DNA from: Torulaspora globosa
Lineage: Eukaryota > Ascomycota > Saccharomycetes > Saccharomycetales > Saccharomycetaceae
NCBI RefSeq assembly: GCF_014133895.1
Contig: NC_050734.1
Coordinates: forward strand, 620,001-684,000
DNA length: 64,000 nt
Direction: 5' to 3'
The position numbers and the translations under genes were made by a program. Positions within the stretch are counted from its first letter, which is position 1, and the number at the start of each line of letters is the position of its first letter. A model generated the notes under the pieces. The model was given only the letters and a program-made list of their open reading frames with translations. It made no database searches and had not been told where the DNA came from. This document shows, in pieces, positions 1-11,868 of this stretch.

Positions 1-228
1 TTGTTTCGTAACCCTTGCACTGGAAAAGCATAATCATTTTATGATTATACTGTTCCGTTTTCTGGTTACTTGATTCGACTCGTTGCCTCATTCGCCTCCT
101 CATCTCCCAAATTGACATGAATGAGTTCATTCTTGGAATATGAGAGAGACCTATTTAGTGTTTTTGTGTTGAATGATATGACGTTAATGTTATGAACCTA
201 TGCAAATACTACTTTTCGTTTTATTATT

Positions 229-2046
229 TCATCTGATGAGGAAAGCGCTGCTTTTCCTCTTGGAAGTGTTCACTGCTGAGTCGTCAATGCCTTTACAATC
301 ATCCGCTTCCTCCTGACTACTTTTCAAGTAGTCATAATCATCGTCCATGGCCGAAAACTTTGATGTGCTGTGGCCAAAAAGGCTTAAGACCTCCCCGTCT
401 ACAGCCTTTGTCTTCCGTCTGGTTCGTCTTCGTGGTTCAAAGACCTTGTAAAATTTCAGGTTTTCATCTCCTCCAACAGTGGCCAACGTTGTGCCATCTG
501 GTGATAGCTGAGAACAGCAAATTCTAGATTCATGAGCGTGCATTATCTCTGCCACTTTATACTTCGTATCATAGTTAAAGATCGATATGGCATTTGTTGG
601 GCTACCGCCGGTCGCGACTATCTCTCGATTCATGCTGCCAGAAGATCCACTGTAACTTTGGCCCCAGTGCAATGAACTGACTTGGGACCCCGTGCTGATG
701 GTTCCAACGTTCGCTCCAGTTGCGGTATTCCAAAAGTGGATATGTTTATCTGTCTGTCCACCACCGGAAGCTAGCAAATTCGGTATGAATGGGCACCAAC
801 TGAGAGCTTTGACAGCTGCGGTATGATTTCGCTTGATCCATTGCGGCATAGAGACTCTGGTATCCCAAATCATCACCGTATTGTCATTGCCGCCTGATGC
901 TAATTGGAGGCCATCATTTCTATAGCTCAGCCCGCAGACTTCACCAGAATGCTCTTCCCAGGTGGATACGACATGTTGCTTAATCCGCACGTCGTTAATT
1001 TGAATCTCTCCACTTCTACAACCAATGGCGACTAAAGTTTCCAGCCATGACTGTGCGCCAATTCGTACTCCAAGCCCAGACCTCATTGTTCTCACCAGTG
1101 ATAGAGTTTCAACATCCCAGATTTCGGTGTTCCCATCTTCTTTCCCAATGGATATGTGACAGTCGTCGTCAGACCATATTACACTCGTAATCTTGGTTGT
1201 TTCGTAGTCTACCATCATGGTAACATCGCCGCTGCTGCCGTTCCAAAGATAGAGCGCCGTTTCGAGCGCAATCGCTAGGACGTTCTTTGATGACCAGCTT
1301 AATAGGTTCAGGTAGAAATCGTCCTGATAGCCAGGTGCATCTAATATTCTCTCAGGATTGCTATTGATTTTACGCAATTTCACCAATTCAGGCTCTGGCT
1401 CCTGTTGATAATTATAGTGACTTCTCTTCCTCATGCTATAGGTTTGTCTCTTGAAGGAAGCGACCGGCGGCTGTGGCATGTATTGCAAAATCCTTTGGTT
1501 CATATCAAGGCCGCATGCTTTGGCGACAGTCTGCTTAAAAACTAGCTTCGTCTGAGCTCTTAAATGAGCTGTTGGTGATGCATTAGCAGGCGGTAAATCC
1601 TCATTAAACGCCGAGGGATCCACTTTGCTTTGTTGATTGCTTTGCAGAGTAGGGATAAATCTATCTGTTGTGATCACCTCTGCTTCTGGGATTGCAGACG
1701 GCTGTGGGGCACCACAGGCCGCTGATGATGACTGTGCTCTACCCTTTGAAACGTCATTCCGATCGAGGTCATCTTTGAAGAAAGACGAGCTTCGCCTTAT
1801 CAACGGAGGTGCTGGTAAAGAGATTTGGGGGCGTGAGTACATGGAATTACCTCCATTCAAACTTGGGACATTTGTCAGACCTCTCGAATTTAGCGAATTT
1901 GTGCGCCTTAGAGGTTTCTTTCCAATTTTACCTTCGCTTCTGGACCAGTCGGAGGATATTATATTCAGTTTGGCGGGAGATGTGAGTGACAAAACCGATC
2001 TATTAGCATTGTTGGCCAAAGTTGACTTATTAGCGGTATCAACCAT
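229..2046 (-). CDS. CDC20: APC/C activator Cdc20, WD40 protein
   Basis: Activator and substrate receptor of the anaphase-promoting complex, needed for securin and cyclin B destruction and inhibited by the spindle checkpoint. The protein is 605 aa (610 in S. cerevisiae). The start is the ATG at 2046; the open frame upstream of it has only a GTG. Visible parts are an RxxL destruction-box-like motif near residue 17 (RSVLSLTSP), the APC-binding C-box DRFIP at 128-132, the segment RILQYMP near 185, the signature ILDAPGYQDDFYLNLL near 234-249 that opens the propeller, WD40 repeats to about 545, and a C-terminal Ile-Arg tail that docks on TPR subunits of the APC. The neighbours follow the YGL116W-YGL117W-YGL119W order, which favours CDC20 over CDH1 or AMA1. 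The upstream gap has a good Mcm1 site. Confidence 0.96.
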   Translation of the reverse strand: MVDTANKSTLANNANRSVLSLTSPAKLNIISSDWSRSEGKIGKKPLRRTNSLNSRGLTNVPSLNGGNSMYSRPQISLPAPPLIRRSSSFFKDDLDRNDVSKGRAQSSSAACGAPQPSAIPEAEVITTDRFIPTLQSNQQSKVDPSAFNEDLPPANASPTAHLRAQTKLVFKQTVAKACGLDMNQRILQYMPQPPVASFKRQTYSMRKRSHYNYQQEPEPELVKLRKINSNPERILDAPGYQDDFYLNLLSWSSKNVLAIALETALYLWNGSSGDVTMMVDYETTKITSVIWSDDDCHISIGKEDGNTEIWDVETLSLVRTMRSGLGVRIGAQSWLETLVAIGCRSGEIQINDVRIKQHVVSTWEEHSGEVCGLSYRNDGLQLASGGNDNTVMIWDTRVSMPQWIKRNHTAAVKALSWCPFIPNLLASGGGQTDKHIHFWNTATGANVGTISTGSQVSSLHWGQSYSGSSGSMNREIVATGGSPTNAISIFNYDTKYKVAEIMHAHESRICCSQLSPDGTTLATVGGDENLKFYKVFEPRRRTRRKTKAVDGEVLSLFGHSTSKFSAMDDDYDYLKSSQEEADDCKGIDDSAVNTSKRKSSAFLIR

Positions 2047-2501
2047 ACCTTTTAGCAATAACTGTGGTAGTCGATCTTCCAATGAAAATAGAAGGGATGC
2101 TTGATACAACTGAATATTGTTCACGAACCACACTTTAAAGGCACAATATCTCTGTAGATCTTTTTACCCCAATCAACTGACTTGTGGGACTCAAAGATTC
2201 CCTTCAGTCTAGCGAAAACAATCTTAAAGCAAGCACTCTCAGCTTAATCGACAGAATCTCAAGACCACTAATCAAGCCCTATCAACGTCGCCTTTGTGAG
2301 TATTCTTGTGGTGATGCCCAGGCTTGTTTTTGTTTTTCCCAAATAGGAAATCTGATGAACTATTAGGTGATCAACGGTACGTCAGGTGATATGTGTCAGT
2401 AAATGCTGTCATCGCCAAGACTCAAATGGTTGGTCGAGAGCAAGAGGACCTGCTCAATTGCTGATTCATTACGTGCTAGATATATTTGTTTTAAAATTTA
2501 T
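2047..2501. other. CDC20 upstream intergenic region
   Basis: This 455 bp lies between the 3' end of the YGL117W homolog and the CDC20 start. Apart from the Mcm1-type site it holds only short open frames with no recognisable content. Confidence 0.6.
2335..2350. promoter_or_regulatory. Mcm1 (P-box) site in the CDC20 promoter
   Basis: TTTCCCAAATAGGAAA fits the yeast Mcm1 consensus with both flanking TTTCC/GGAAA half-sites. It lies about 290 bp upstream of the CDC20 ATG, next to a T-rich TTGTTTTTG stretch loosely like a forkhead site. In S. cerevisiae CDC20 belongs to the Mcm1-Fkh2-Ndd1 (CLB2) cluster, so this is the expected G2/M control element. The match is seen directly; its function is inferred. 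Confidence 0.7.
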
Positions 2502-3371
2502 CTAAAAAATTCTCCGGTTGCTTATGTTCAATCTTGCCTTTCTCCTTTCGAGAAACGATTCAAACTTGGAATCGTAAATGACCTTTAGAGCGTAAGAATC
2601 AATCCCTTTTTTTGATAGATCCTGTTCATCCCCAGTCTCAAAAATCTTGGTCTCAACAAGAAGATACTCGCGAAGGGCTGTGGACTCTATCATGAGGCTT
2701 TCGTACCAGACCAAGCTGTTAGCTGAGAAATCTTTGATCTTGAGCAATAGTGAATCGTCCACACTGAAAATTATGCTGTCAGTAGTACCGGATTTTTGTA
2801 GGTTTCTCAGGAGGGCGTGGATGATAAAATCTAAGGACTTGAATGTTTCGAATGCAATTTGGAAGTGAGATATGCTCTGTATGATAATATTCCTGTAAAA
2901 CAAAGCATTCAGCGGGGCTTCGATGTGATCACTGAGGACTTGCAATAAGTGGACAAGTAGAAGGTATATTTGGTTCAATTTTCGCAGTACCTTGGATCCG
3001 TATTCTGTAATTTTCCAACCTTGTTTGCCTGTTTTCCTCAATTCCACGATCTTTTGCCTAACCATGATGATCTCTAATACTCTTGGATGTCCCAAATCGA
3101 AAACTTCAAAGCTACCAGATCTGGATCTCTGCAAGGTATCCGCATGTTGTGAGCTCAGAAGCGTAGCTAAGGAGTCCGACTCGGTACGTGGATACATGAA
3201 CTTCTCAAGCAATATGTCGACAAACTCCAGGAGTGGCTTGAGTTGCGAGGTCACTATGGTCTTGCAGATCTCGTTGAAGATCGCCTGGTTCTTTGGAGAC
3301 GGTATTTTCCGATCCTTTATCATTTCGTCAAAAGCTCGTGCGAGTCCCTCGATATCAACTGATCCAGTCAT
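2502..3371 (-). CDS. YGL117W homolog, function unknown
   Basis: A 289 aa protein starting at the ATG at 3371; the frame extends 13 codons further up but only to a GTG. It lies between CDC20 and COQ8 on the same strand, exactly where S. cerevisiae has YGL117W (265 aa), and that is the basis of the identification. It looks largely alpha-helical and soluble, with hydrophobic helices in the middle (for example IYLLLVHLLQVLSDH) and no signal peptide or recognised domain. The C-terminus is basic. The S. cerevisiae gene is uncharacterised and reported to respond to Gcn4; a Gcn4-type TGAGTCA lies about 130 bp upstream here, which agrees with that. Confidence 0.8.
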   Translation of the reverse strand: MTGSVDIEGLARAFDEMIKDRKIPSPKNQAIFNEICKTIVTSQLKPLLEFVDILLEKFMYPRTESDSLATLLSSQHADTLQRSRSGSFEVFDLGHPRVLEIIMVRQKIVELRKTGKQGWKITEYGSKVLRKLNQIYLLLVHLLQVLSDHIEAPLNALFYRNIIIQSISHFQIAFETFKSLDFIIHALLRNLQKSGTTDSIIFSVDDSLLLKIKDFSANSLVWYESLMIESTALREYLLVETKIFETGDEQDLSKKGIDSYALKVIYDSKFESFLERRKARLNISNRRIF

Positions 3372-4402
3372 AGTCCTTTGATTAATCGAATCCAGATATG
3401 AGATGGACACAACGACAGCTTTATACAGTGGATTAGCCAGCTTTAAAATCCTTTCGGTTTGCTGAAAAAATGAGTAATCTGCCGTAATTTATCTAGTGAG
3501 TCACTATACAACAAGACTTAAAAAAAATTTTTATTCTACTAAGGAAACTTAGAAAGCTCGCCGGTTACAGTCAGTCTGACTCCTCTATCAATTATCAACT
3601 TTCTACCGCTATAAGCAAGAGCGGGATTCAGCTTGACAGTAGATATCGAAGCTGTAAATTTCATGAAGCTAAGTAAATACAAAATCTTCGCCAATTGCTG
3701 AACAACTTATCTTGATGAGTTGCATACAATGCTGTGCATTAACAGCTTTAAAAAAGAGGTGCTAATTGGAGTACTCTCTAATTTTTCAATCGCACTTTAT
3801 TTCTGGGATTTAGGTACGTCTCATTGGGTATTGGTTCTAAATTACGCGCTTTCGGTACAAAACGTTAATAAAAAAGATTAAATATTCACAATATACAAGA
3901 GAACTAGTATCTGGATTGGCTTGATGTTGATTATCATACTTATTTCTTAGTCGTCTGGGGGGAGCGAAATATCAACCAGCCGCTCTCCGAAGCACACTCT
4001 CCCAAGACTTCCAGTAAAAGGAATACATGCAGACCGTCGACTTTGAATATGCCGTTTAGCGGATCTGAATTCATTTCTCGCAATGACGAGAGACGATAGC
4101 ATGCCAGGTCTGGATTTACAATTCAACTGTACCTAAGAAATACAGCTTATACGATGGAAAGAGCTTCACTCTTTTCGTACTAGGTTTTATCAGTGGCCTG
4201 ATGATATTGCACACTGATGGTTCCTAAGTTCTCTGAATGTCATAAGATCAGAGGTTAGGAAACCGAAGTTTCATTCTTGATTGAAACAGCGTTACGTAGC
4301 ATCAATAGCAATTAGCACTATACATGCTGAGCTGTTGAAGTATATCGATAATGAAATGGTTGGGATGATCCTTAATAGAAAAATAATTTGCAACAAAAGA
4401 TA
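3372..4402. other. Gene-free spacer upstream of tRNA-Trp
   Basis: About 1 kb with no credible open frame. It is A/T-rich and contains the promoter of the YGL117W homolog. I looked for an LTR or solo element, since tRNA flanks are common insertion sites, and saw no TG...CA-bounded repeat. A TGATGA followed by CTGA motifs at about 4198-4241 is too compact for a convincing C/D snoRNA. Confidence 0.5.
3497..3503. promoter_or_regulatory. Gcn4-type site TGAGTCA upstream of the YGL117W homolog
   Basis: A perfect TGAGTCA core in the context GTGAGTCAC (palindromic GTGA[G/C]TCAC) lies about 125-130 bp upstream of the ATG at 3371. Its position and sequence suit amino-acid-starvation control by Gcn4. 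A 7-mer can occur by chance, but the flanking symmetry and the known Gcn4 response of the S. cerevisiae gene support it. Confidence 0.55.
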
Positions 4403-4503
4403 GAAGCGGTGGCTCAATGGTAGAGCTTTCGACTCCAGTTAAATCCTGGAATTTCCACGGAATTGCAATCGAAGGGTTGCAGGTTCAATTCCTGTCCGTT
4501 TCA
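4403..4503 (+). tRNA. tRNA-Trp (anticodon CCA) with a 29-nt intron
   Basis: The acceptor stem GAAGCGG pairs with CCGTTTC before discriminator A. The D arm is GCTCAATGGTAGAGC, the anticodon stem TTCGA/TCGAA, and the T arm holds the B box GGTTCAATTCC. The anticodon CCA is at 4435-4437. Removing 4439-4467, at the standard 37/38 position, gives a 72-nt mature tRNA that is nearly identical to S. cerevisiae tRNA-Trp. Base 37 would be G. A T-run terminator follows at about 4508. As I recall, S. cerevisiae also has a tRNA-Trp gene between COQ8 and CDC20, so the position appears conserved. Confidence 0.96.
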
Positions 4504-4518
4504 ATCTTATTTTTTTTT
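4504..4518 (+). terminator. Pol III terminator of tRNA-Trp
   Basis: A long T run begins a few bases past the tRNA 3' end, the usual RNA polymerase III stop signal. Confidence 0.8.
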
Positions 4519-4732
4519 TGAAAAATCGCCAAAATCGAGAACTTCAACTTATGAATAGTTACAGTACTTTCCTGCAAATATCACTACTCCTTCTTTCTTC
4601 ATCTTTCAAGTTGGATGTGCTTGTTGCTTCTCATACTCTATCGAGACCTTTAAGTTGGATCTGCCTTATGTAAACTAAGGTACATTGTAGAAGATTACAT
4701 ATGCAGTCAGCAGCTAATTAAAGCAATCTCTT

Positions 4733-6494
4733 TTACTTTTCAACTGCAAGGATATCTCTGAATAGCTTTGCACAATGGACGGAGGCACTCATTCTTGCAC
4801 ATAACAGAAAAATTCCGCTAAACTTTCTATGCAGCGAGTAAGTTTCCTCTGGCGGTGGACATAAACGTTCATTCAACATCAACCCAATATTTGACCTTAT
4901 CCTATCGGAAACGGTTTGATCCTTGAAGCTAAAGACCTGTTCAGGTGGTCCGCAAAACGGTTCGCCCAGAGTCATGACACTATTCACATGGGCATCAATC
5001 ATAGCTTGAGATTCTAAACCAGTCAGATATCCAAGCTCTTGTGAGACTTTACAAACACCCTCGCGATCTTTCAATGTCGCGAGAGTCAATAACTTGCGAT
5101 AGCGCATGACAAAATCTGCTGGATAAGGCCTCGACGCACCGAAATCTAGTAATTCAATCTTTTTTGTCTTTTCATTGTACAGGAAGTTTGCCCAGTTGGG
5201 ATCTGTCTGCATATATTGGAAAGTGGCAATCTCCTCTAAACATAACCTCATGATGTTCTCCGATATGAAATCTTTCACATCCTGTGACGTTGTCTTTGGT
5301 AGTTTCATGATCTCAGTACCTTCCATTCGAGCCATTGTTATAATATTCGTAGTGGTTAGATCAGAGTAAACGTGAGGAACTACAAACACGGGATCATCCT
5401 CCAACAGTTTTCCGAATTTTTTCAACGCTTGAGATTCTCTTACATAGTCACACTCCCACTTGAGTTCAGTCCTAGCGTTCGCGACGGTTTTGTCCAAGAA
5501 CAAACCCTTGGGAAGCAGTCGCGATGCCACCAACAGCATCAAGAGGTTGTTCAGATCTGAATCAATAGAGTCTTTCACACCAGGGTACTGAATCTTCACA
5601 ACAACCTTGTCCCCATTCTTCAAAACTGCATTATGAACTTGTCCGATACTGGCAGCCGCGATTGGAACCCTATCAAAGGAACAAAACTTATCTTGCCAAT
5701 CCGAGCCCAGCTCTCGCTTCAAAACTCTCTCAAGCTGTCTGTGGGGCATATAATGGGCGCTGTTCTGGACTCGCGATATTATTTCGTACAACTCCTTTGG
5801 CAACACTTTGTCATCCTGGAACGACATCATTTGGCCGATCTTTAACGCAGCGCCTCTCATCTGGGAGAACTTCTTAGCGATTCTATCAATATTACTATCC
5901 GAATAGATCAGTGACTTCCAACTCGGGCTTTGTCCTCTTGCCATCTGAGAGAAGCCATCTGAGGCAGCGTTAATCCCTACACCTGCCGCTAATGAACCAT
6001 AATGAAACAGACGTGATATACGCGAAGATGGTACTCGCGAGCTTTGCAGCTCTTGCTTCCTCTTTTCTGATATCTCCTCAACTTCCCCAACCTGCTATGT
6101 GCATTTCAATGCAACGTTAGTGTCTGATGGAAAGCAGGATAAAGAAACATTTTTCCCATCATTGACGCTATGAATAAGCGGACAACGTGTCTCAATTACA
6201 TACTTCATCATTGCTGTGTCTTGATGAGGTTGAGTAATGTCTCGTACTTGTGCTCTTCTTGCCCTTTCTCGGAGGCTGACGAGCCTTTGCCTTCACTTGC
6301 TCCGACAGCCTTTTCGCATCTTCCCATTGTGGATCGTAATAACACTGATACTGCATTAAGATGGGTCTTGTTATGCGGGAAGTGTTGACCCATTGCGCTA
6401 GCGACTCCTTAGCTATCGAGGCAGAACCCTTCAAGACCTGCCTAGCAGAAGATACCAGACAAAAGGCATGGTAAAGGCTACGTCTATTGCTCAT
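4733..6494 (-). CDS. COQ8: Coq8/Abc1, mitochondrial UbiB-family ATPase, two exons
   Basis: An atypical protein-kinase-like ATPase of the mitochondrial inner membrane, needed for coenzyme Q biosynthesis and stability of the CoQ synthome. Exon 1 (6494-6204, 97 codons) carries a basic, Ser/Arg-rich presequence. Exon 2 (6094-4733, 453 codons) carries the UbiB core. The joined protein is 550 aa (501 in S. cerevisiae). The KxGQ motif (KIGQ, about residues 182-185), the Ala-rich loop AAASIGQ that replaces a Gly-rich loop, the catalytic-loop segment QTDPNWANFLYN and the LLDFGASR metal-binding motif are intact. Without splicing, translation stops three codons into the intron. The gene is divergent from PRP43 (245 bp between starts), as in YGL119W-YGL120C. 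S. cerevisiae COQ8 has no intron to my knowledge. Confidence 0.95.
6095..6203 (-). other. COQ8: Spliceosomal intron of COQ8 (109 nt)
   Basis: The donor GTATGT follows codon GAA (Asp-Glu), the branch sequence CACTAAC is at 6122-6116, and the acceptor CACATAG ends at 6095, 22 nt past the branch A. Splicing joins two different reading frames exactly in phase (phase 0). A second acceptor CAG follows at once, giving a tandem NAGNAG that would add or drop one Gln. Confidence 0.93.
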
Positions 6495-6694
6495 ACCAAC
6501 TATCTGGAATATCTAGACACCAACACAGGGACTCATCACAGCTCTTAGTCGTGTCCCTGTAGTAAAACGGGCTCGTTAAAGCTAAACTGCCTATCACTTC
6601 AAGATGGGGTTACCCGACCTAAAATTTTTCAAGTAAGAATAATAGCGAGACTGGCGATGAGCTAAAGTTTTAACCATATTTAGAGCCATAGTAG

Positions 6695-9058
<2,364 letters not shown>

Positions 9059-9276
9059 ATTCATGGCTAATTAGGACGTAAATTGTATATTATTCTTTGA
9101 TACACCTCACACTTCTTCGGAAGTTTACACATATAGACACTTGCGCCATAATACAAAGTTACCCAAGACGGTGCCACCTAGAAAACCCCTTTGAACAGAA
9201 AACAAGAGGGAGGTTTTAAAAGCTTGTCGGTTCACCACAAGTTGCTATTGAGTAGAGGGACTGGAATAGGTTTAGG

Positions 9277-9660
9277 ATGTCACAGAGAAAATTGACCCTT
9301 TTCATCGAGGATTGGCAGGAGCCATTGTACAACGGAGCCAATGACAGTGATTTATCAAAATTACTAATCTACACAAGTGCTCAGAAGGCCATGCTTGATG
9401 CTATAAATGAGCTCCATGCTCTTACTGATGAAGTAATCTCTTACAGGACTACAGGCTCTGTGTCGTCGGGGATTCCTTCCCTGATGAGCCATGCAATGCA
9501 AACAAGAGAACGAGCAAAGGGGTTATACCGCTCTGCCCTCAGATCAAGAGTTTCGGACGGCTCTTGGGATCTGGAGGAACTTTTCAAAGAGCTGGATGAA
9601 GAACTTCTGCGGTCCACCGGAGTATTGAGACTCTACCAAAGAAGGGGCAGCTATTATTAA
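9277..9660 (+). CDS. GPG1: Gpg1, small protein linked to Gpa2 signalling
   Basis: A 127 aa protein (126 in S. cerevisiae) lying between PRP43 and NAB2 in the order YGL120C-YGL121C-YGL122C. It is predicted helical, with no signal peptide or membrane segment. In S. cerevisiae Gpg1 was described as a gamma-mimic partner of the Gpa2 pathway and its kelch proteins, and over-expressed Gpg1 affects several prions. The identification rests on length and position together with general sequence character; no diagnostic catalytic motif exists for this family. Confidence 0.85.
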   Translation: MSQRKLTLFIEDWQEPLYNGANDSDLSKLLIYTSAQKAMLDAINELHALTDEVISYRTTGSVSSGIPSLMSHAMQTRERAKGLYRSALRSRVSDGSWDLEELFKELDEELLRSTGVLRLYQRRGSYY

Positions 9661-10091
9661 GAAACGGCGTCCAGCGCCAGCAGCCCCTCTTTTCTAACCG
9701 GTAGAGAAATAGAGCTTGGGCCATTCATCGCAATTCCAGTTGTCGGTATCGCTCTCGCTTACATTTTCGATTGGCGACACAGTTTAAGACGCTGACACAT
9801 GCACTAGAATCGCAACAAAAAGACTGAAAAAAGATGCAAAAGTTCAGCAAAAAAATATCATAAACCGGACACGCAAGTAACGACTCTGAAGAATCACAAG
9901 GCTAGCGCAAAGCCCTACGCTATTAGTATTCTTATAAAATTGTTCAGGTTTAAGAGCTTAGGATGGGTATCTTACGTATATAGTGATGAAGAATTTTAGA
10001 CTTTCGAATCGCTTATATATAAGCTAGCAGACACAATTCTTCTCACTTATTAATCACAATCAAGACCCGGGAGAGAGGATCATCTGTAGTT
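9661..10091. other. NAB2 upstream region
   Basis: A 431 bp spacer without open frames of note. It contains A-rich tracts and, near its right end, the TATA element listed separately. Confidence 0.5.
10014..10022 (+). promoter_or_regulatory. TATA box of NAB2
   Basis: TATATATAA lies 70 bp upstream of the NAB2 ATG, within the usual 40-120 bp range for yeast TATA elements ahead of the start region. Confidence 0.5.
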
Positions 10092-11591
10092 ATGTCTCAA
10101 GAACAGTTGACAGAAAGTTTGAAAGTCATTGTGGCTGAGAAGCTGGGCACACTTCCCAACTTCCACGAGGATATCAAATATGTTGCTGAATACATTGTGC
10201 TACTGATGGTTAACGGTGGTACAGTTGAGAGCGTTGTTCAAGAACTCTCTACACTTTTTGATTCAGTCTCTCCAGCAGCACTGACTGATGTTGTTCAAAC
10301 TGCGTTTTTCGCGCTGGAAGCCCTGCAACAAGGAGAAACGGTGGAGGGCATCGTTTCTAAGATCAGAGGAGCCACTGCCGGGCCAGAAATCCAGCAACCA
10401 GAACAAGAACAGCCGCCCCAGCAGGAGCCACAGCCGCAGCCATCTGCTGCGGCACCGGCGGAGTCTCTGTCAGCCTTTGCTAACTTTGTTCCTAAGCAAC
10501 CTGTGGTACAGGACGATAGTTCCAACTTTCCAGGAGGCCAATCTCAGTATTCCCAGAAGGTTGGTGCTGTCGGAAAGCAGCGTGGGACCCGTGGAAGTCG
10601 CGGGTCAACTCGCGGAGCTTCTCGCGGTCATAACAGAGGCCAGAATGCGAGGTTCAATCCATTGGCTAGGGCACTTGGCATGGATGAAGGGAATGGCAAT
10701 ATTAAATTGGTTCATCAGAAGAAGGAAGGTCGCTGTAAACTGTTCCCTCGCTGCCCATTAGGAAGATCATGCCCTCACGCGCATCCCACGAAAGTTTGCA
10801 ACGATTACCCCAACTGTCCTAAACCGCCAGGAACTTGCGAATATCTTCACCCCAATGAAGATGAAGAGTTGATGAGAGAGATCGAGAAGACACGTGAAGA
10901 ATTTCAGCAGAGGAAAGCCGCAATAATAGCGGCAAGGACCAAGCCAATTCAGACTGGTATCGTGCTTTGTAAATTCGGAGCTTTATGCTCGAATCCGATG
11001 TGTCCTTTTGGTCATCCGACTCCTGCCAACGAAGATGCTAAAGTGCTGGAGTTGGTGTGGTGTGCTGCGAACCTAGAATGTGCCGATCCTAAGTGTAAGA
11101 AAGCTCACTCATCGTTATCGAAAATTAAAGAAGTGGCTCCTTTGGGTCACAAGAAATTTAAGCCAACTGCTCCATTAGCTGCTCGTCCGGTTGAAAAGTC
11201 TTTGGAACAGTGTAAATTTGGCAGCCATTGTACCAACAAGCGCTGTAAATTTAGACATGCTCGCTCTCACATCATGTGCCGCGAAGGTGCCAATTGCACT
11301 CGAATTGACTGTCTTTTTGGACACCCGATCAACGAAGACTGTAAGTTTGGTATAGAGTGCCGCAATGCTTACTGTCTTTTCAGGCATCCCGAGGGTAGGG
11401 TGATTCCGCAAAAGGGAGAGACCAACAATAATACTCAACCAGGTTTCAATAACAATGGTGTTTCTAGCATGAGCCAGAGACCATTTGCTCTTCCGGACGG
11501 AGCTCATATCGAAAATGCGGCTCCTCAAAACACACTGCAATCAATTCACGCCATTCAACAACAACCAGATAACGATACTGACATGAGCTGA
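10092..11591 (+). CDS. NAB2: Nuclear poly(A)-binding protein Nab2
   Basis: An essential nuclear mRNA-binding protein that controls poly(A) tail length and mRNA export. It is 499 aa (525 in S. cerevisiae). Visible in order are a helical PWI-like N-terminal domain (about 1-97), a short Gln/Pro-rich stretch (about 106-125), an Arg-Gly-rich segment (about 160-182, RGTRGSRGSTRGASRG) that serves as nuclear import signal and methylation target, and seven CCCH-type zinc fingers between about 213 and 433 (for example CKLFPRCPLGRSCPHAH and CKFGIECRNAYCLFRH). The Gln-rich stretch is shorter than in S. cerevisiae, which accounts for much of the length difference. It matches YGL122C in order and direction. 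Confidence 0.95.
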   Translation: MSQEQLTESLKVIVAEKLGTLPNFHEDIKYVAEYIVLLMVNGGTVESVVQELSTLFDSVSPAALTDVVQTAFFALEALQQGETVEGIVSKIRGATAGPEIQQPEQEQPPQQEPQPQPSAAAPAESLSAFANFVPKQPVVQDDSSNFPGGQSQYSQKVGAVGKQRGTRGSRGSTRGASRGHNRGQNARFNPLARALGMDEGNGNIKLVHQKKEGRCKLFPRCPLGRSCPHAHPTKVCNDYPNCPKPPGTCEYLHPNEDEELMREIEKTREEFQQRKAAIIAARTKPIQTGIVLCKFGALCSNPMCPFGHPTPANEDAKVLELVWCAANLECADPKCKKAHSSLSKIKEVAPLGHKKFKPTAPLAARPVEKSLEQCKFGSHCTNKRCKFRHARSHIMCREGANCTRIDCLFGHPINEDCKFGIECRNAYCLFRHPEGRVIPQKGETNNNTQPGFNNNGVSSMSQRPFALPDGAHIENAAPQNTLQSIHAIQQQPDNDTDMS

Positions 11592-11868
11592 AAACGTGTT
11601 TGGTTTCTACAATGTATTATATTATGTTTAAAAGAATAATAAAAAAAAAAAGAAGCATACGTTAACCATTTGCATAAGTGGTTGTGTTCATTCTTGATCA
11701 ACGTAGAAATTGTTTGAAGTAGATCGATTCATATATGCAGCAATATGGTCAAAAGGCTTTGACCTGTTGATGCGATCTACCTAGCAACCAGAGAAGTTAA
11801 ACGTCAAAAAAACAGAACCACAAGTACATTAAAAGAATTGGCTACATAAATCAACTACTAACAGTACC

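Noticed and set aside
4190..4245. TGATGA and CTGA motifs resembling a C/D snoRNA
   Set aside because: The boxes are too close together and no flanking stem can be drawn.
11856..11862. Perfect TACTAAC with a following CTTAG on the plus strand
   Set aside because: No donor or coding sequence exists on that strand; the adjacent gene RPS2 is on the minus strand and uninterrupted.
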